A stretch of 64,000 bases of DNA from Lepidonotus clava. Lineage: Eukaryota > Annelida > Polychaeta > Phyllodocida > Polynoidae. Position numbers and translations under genes: made by a program. Shown piece by piece: positions 62,598 through 64,000 of this stretch. The DNA is taken from contig CAKZFK010000067.1 in assembly GCA_936440205.1 (NCBI GenBank), positions 1 to 64,000 of the forward strand, read 5' to 3'. How positions within the stretch are numbered: position 1 is the stretch's first letter; every line of letters starts with the position of its first letter. Under the pieces are notes generated by a model, which was not told the origin of the DNA, did not search any database, and saw nothing but the letters and a program-made list of their open reading frames with translations.

Positions 62598-63569
62598 ATG
62601 AAAGAAAAGGCAGTCGAGAAGGAGAGTACTAAGAAACAACCGGCTCAGACCCTTAGGCGGTGGAGTTGGCCGGGCCGGGGCGGTGTCCGTCCGGACTCGA
62701 CCGACGCCGGGATTGCCCGGAAGAAGCCAAGGACACCAGCCCGGCGGCCCACCAGAACGACCACAGGCGGAGCCAAGAGGTCCGCCAAATCGGCTCCAGC
62801 CAAAAAGAAGACAGCAGATAAAGACTTCTACAATCTATCTGAGGTGAGTGACTCGGAGCCCGAGCCAAGGCTAACGGCGTTGGCCAAGCCGGTTCAGAAG
62901 GAGGAAGCGGCCAACCAACCGGTGCAGATTCAGGCCGGCTGGTTCTGGGACCTTACGCAACCACTGTTCCAACTATTTGAGACTGTTGACGAAATTAGAA
63001 GGACAGTAGGACTGGATGTACCAAAATCAAACAAACAGTTAGCTGAGATTAAAACTCAGGTAGCTCCTTTCATTCAAAGGACCACACAAAACTCTAAATG
63101 CGTCAAGGAAAGTACCAGCCTACAAACAACACGAGGCGGCCGACCTCTGCCCACTCTGGAAAGGCGATCGGGAGGGGAACAGCTAACCGTCGCCGCTCCA
63201 GGACTAAAAGTGGAGGTAGCACCCGTTCAACACGCGCCAACCCCACCGGTGGGGAACGGGCCAGCGGGAGCTCCCCTCCTCCACCACTTACAGCCTGCGG
63301 ACCCCGCTTGTTTAGACTTGAGCAGCTTGACAACGAGCTGCAACGCCAATCCCTCACCACTGCTATGGAACCAGCAGCAGTGGACGCCAACCAGCCAGCC
63401 GGGGGGCCCACTGTGGCCGAGCCCACTCCCAGCGACAAACCAACCACAGGTACCGAACCCATACCCCTCGAGCCAACCGTCGTACGATCCAACGGGGGCC
63501 GTTTCGGACTGGAACCTACTAGGCCAAGACCCCTCAGAGCAATGCGCCCCTCGTCCTGCGAACGTATGA
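62598..63569 (+). CDS. Extra ORF of the gypsy element, basic protein, unknown
   Basis: 323 residues. The first 100 are very basic (KKPRTPARRPTRTTTGGAKR, then KSAPAKKKTADKD), followed by a short ordered patch (GWFWDLTQPLFQLFETVDEI) and a Pro-rich end. A second frame overlaps it from 63098 to 63667. I do not recognise either. Its location between pol and the env-position ORF suggests an accessory or nucleic-acid-binding product; composition alone does not prove it is expressed. Confidence 0.45.
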   Translation: MKEKAVEKESTKKQPAQTLRRWSWPGRGGVRPDSTDAGIARKKPRTPARRPTRTTTGGAKRSAKSAPAKKKTADKDFYNLSEVSDSEPEPRLTALAKPVQKEEAANQPVQIQAGWFWDLTQPLFQLFETVDEIRRTVGLDVPKSNKQLAEIKTQVAPFIQRTTQNSKCVKESTSLQTTRGGRPLPTLERRSGGEQLTVAAPGLKVEVAPVQHAPTPPVGNGPAGAPLLHHLQPADPACLDLSSLTTSCNANPSPLLWNQQQWTPTSQPGGPLWPSPLPATNQPQVPNPYPSSQPSYDPTGAVSDWNLLGQDPSEQCAPRPANV

Positions 63570-63815
63570 GAGGCTTGAGAATCACGGTCACCAAGGACGA
63601 GAGCGGGATCATCAGGCGAGTGGTAAATGACAACGGGCAAAACCTCTACGAGCATGTCCCAAACTAAACAGACCAGAGGACCCGGGAGGAGAGCATATTT
63701 CGGCGCATGAATGATAGTAGTGCGCAGGAAAATAAGGTAACTTTGCTGTGAACATGTTTTAGATAAACTGCAAAATTAACTCTCTCAAACTATCGCTAAG
63801 GCCAAAACAAAGACA

Positions 63816-64000
63816 ATGAAGTGGCTAGTACTGTTCGTATTAGCTATAATAGGGGGCATTAGGGGAGTGCATAATGACTCCAACCCACCTGAGGGGCTAG
63901 CCCCTAACGCTGAAGTGATAGCTTTAGAACGATATGGAGTAGTGTTAAAACCAGGGAAGTTAATGTCCACCGCGGATATAACACACGTCCGACAGGGCTT
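63816..64000 (+). CDS. env: Start of env-position ORF of the gypsy element
   Basis: Open from ATG 63816 to the window end (about 61 codons). The first 20 residues (MKWLVLFVLAIIGGIRG) form a clear signal peptide; then VIALERYGVVLKPGKL, a pattern reminiscent of the N-terminal strand of gypsy/errantivirus envelope proteins. Too little is visible to show fusion peptide or membrane anchor. Confidence 0.6.
   Translation, partial: MKWLVLFVLAIIGGIRGVHNDSNPPEGLAPNAEVIALERYGVVLKPGKLMSTADITHVRQG

Larger units (their letters stand above)
53049..64000 (+). mobile_element. Ty3/gypsy LTR element with env-position ORF, runs off the window
   Basis: The 5' LTR (53049-54288, enlarged by a MITE) is followed by gag (54339-57656), pol (57695-61936), an extra ORF (62598-63569) and a signal-peptide ORF starting at 63816. 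The 3' LTR lies beyond the window. gag and pol are long and open, so the copy looks largely whole as far as it is visible, perhaps with no break or one. LTR similarity to the solo LTR at 1383 suggests recent activity. A third ORF in env position is known from Errantivirus-like gypsy elements. Confidence 0.93.

Noticed and set aside
1-64000. tRNA, rRNA or other structured RNA genes
   Set aside because: No cloverleaf-type or rRNA sequence seen; the only tRNA-like signal is the complementary Copia primer site.

Overview
The window is a stack of nested transposable elements from an animal genome. I see no clearly intact host gene. The element set (Polinton, PIF/Harbinger, APE-type LINE, Copia primed from initiator tRNA-Met, envelope-type Ty3/gypsy) and the AT-rich spacers suggest an aquatic invertebrate. 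A mollusc or other lophotrochozoan is my guess, but nothing in the window proves it.

Region by region. Bases 7-37645 are one large PIF/Harbinger DNA transposon (Harbinger-1) flanked by the 3-bp duplication CTG. A Polinton/Maverick of about 27 kb (337-27354) sits in its 5' part, with short inverted ends AGTAGTAGTA and an exact 6-bp duplication AACATG. The Polinton carries protease, major capsid and penton proteins, small virion-like proteins, packaging ATPase, integrase and protein-primed DNA polymerase. Past the penton gene lies an accessory region: a RING protein, a C2H2 finger segment, a possible SOCS-box protein, several unknown proteins, a spliced Ser/Thr-rich membrane protein and a protein with two Death domains. 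A solo gypsy LTR and a pogo/Tigger-like element are inserted in it. After the Polinton, Harbinger-1 resumes with a five-exon HARBI1-type transposase (27443-29499, +). A convergent many-exon Myb/SANT partner gene follows (37267-30034, -) with a pair of 89-nt duplicated exons. A second, transposase-less Harbinger (37649-39549) abuts the first and shares its CTG.

From about 40.8 to 49.4 kb is a LINE. ORF1 fuses a coiled coil, a NADAR domain and an SGNH hydrolase; ORF2 has an APE endonuclease, reverse transcriptase and C-terminal zinc knuckle. A 2.3-kb Copia element with identical LTRs (46510-48845) is inserted in ORF2. Then come a 13-bp minisatellite (49.7-50.56 kb), a poorly understood stretch (50.6-53.0 kb), and a Ty3/gypsy element from 53049 to beyond the window end, with 5' LTR, long gag, pol, an extra ORF and the start of a signal-peptide-bearing, env-position ORF.

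How the parts fit: Harbinger transposase and Myb partner form the usual two-protein system acting on TIRs and subterminal ACTATGGTTT-type motifs. The Polinton core would replicate, package and integrate its own DNA, while its accessory genes point to ubiquitin and death-signalling interactions with the host. Relative order from nesting: Harbinger-1, then the Polinton, then its solo LTR and pogo-like insert; the LINE, then the Copia. All assignments are by eye from motifs; no database search was run.
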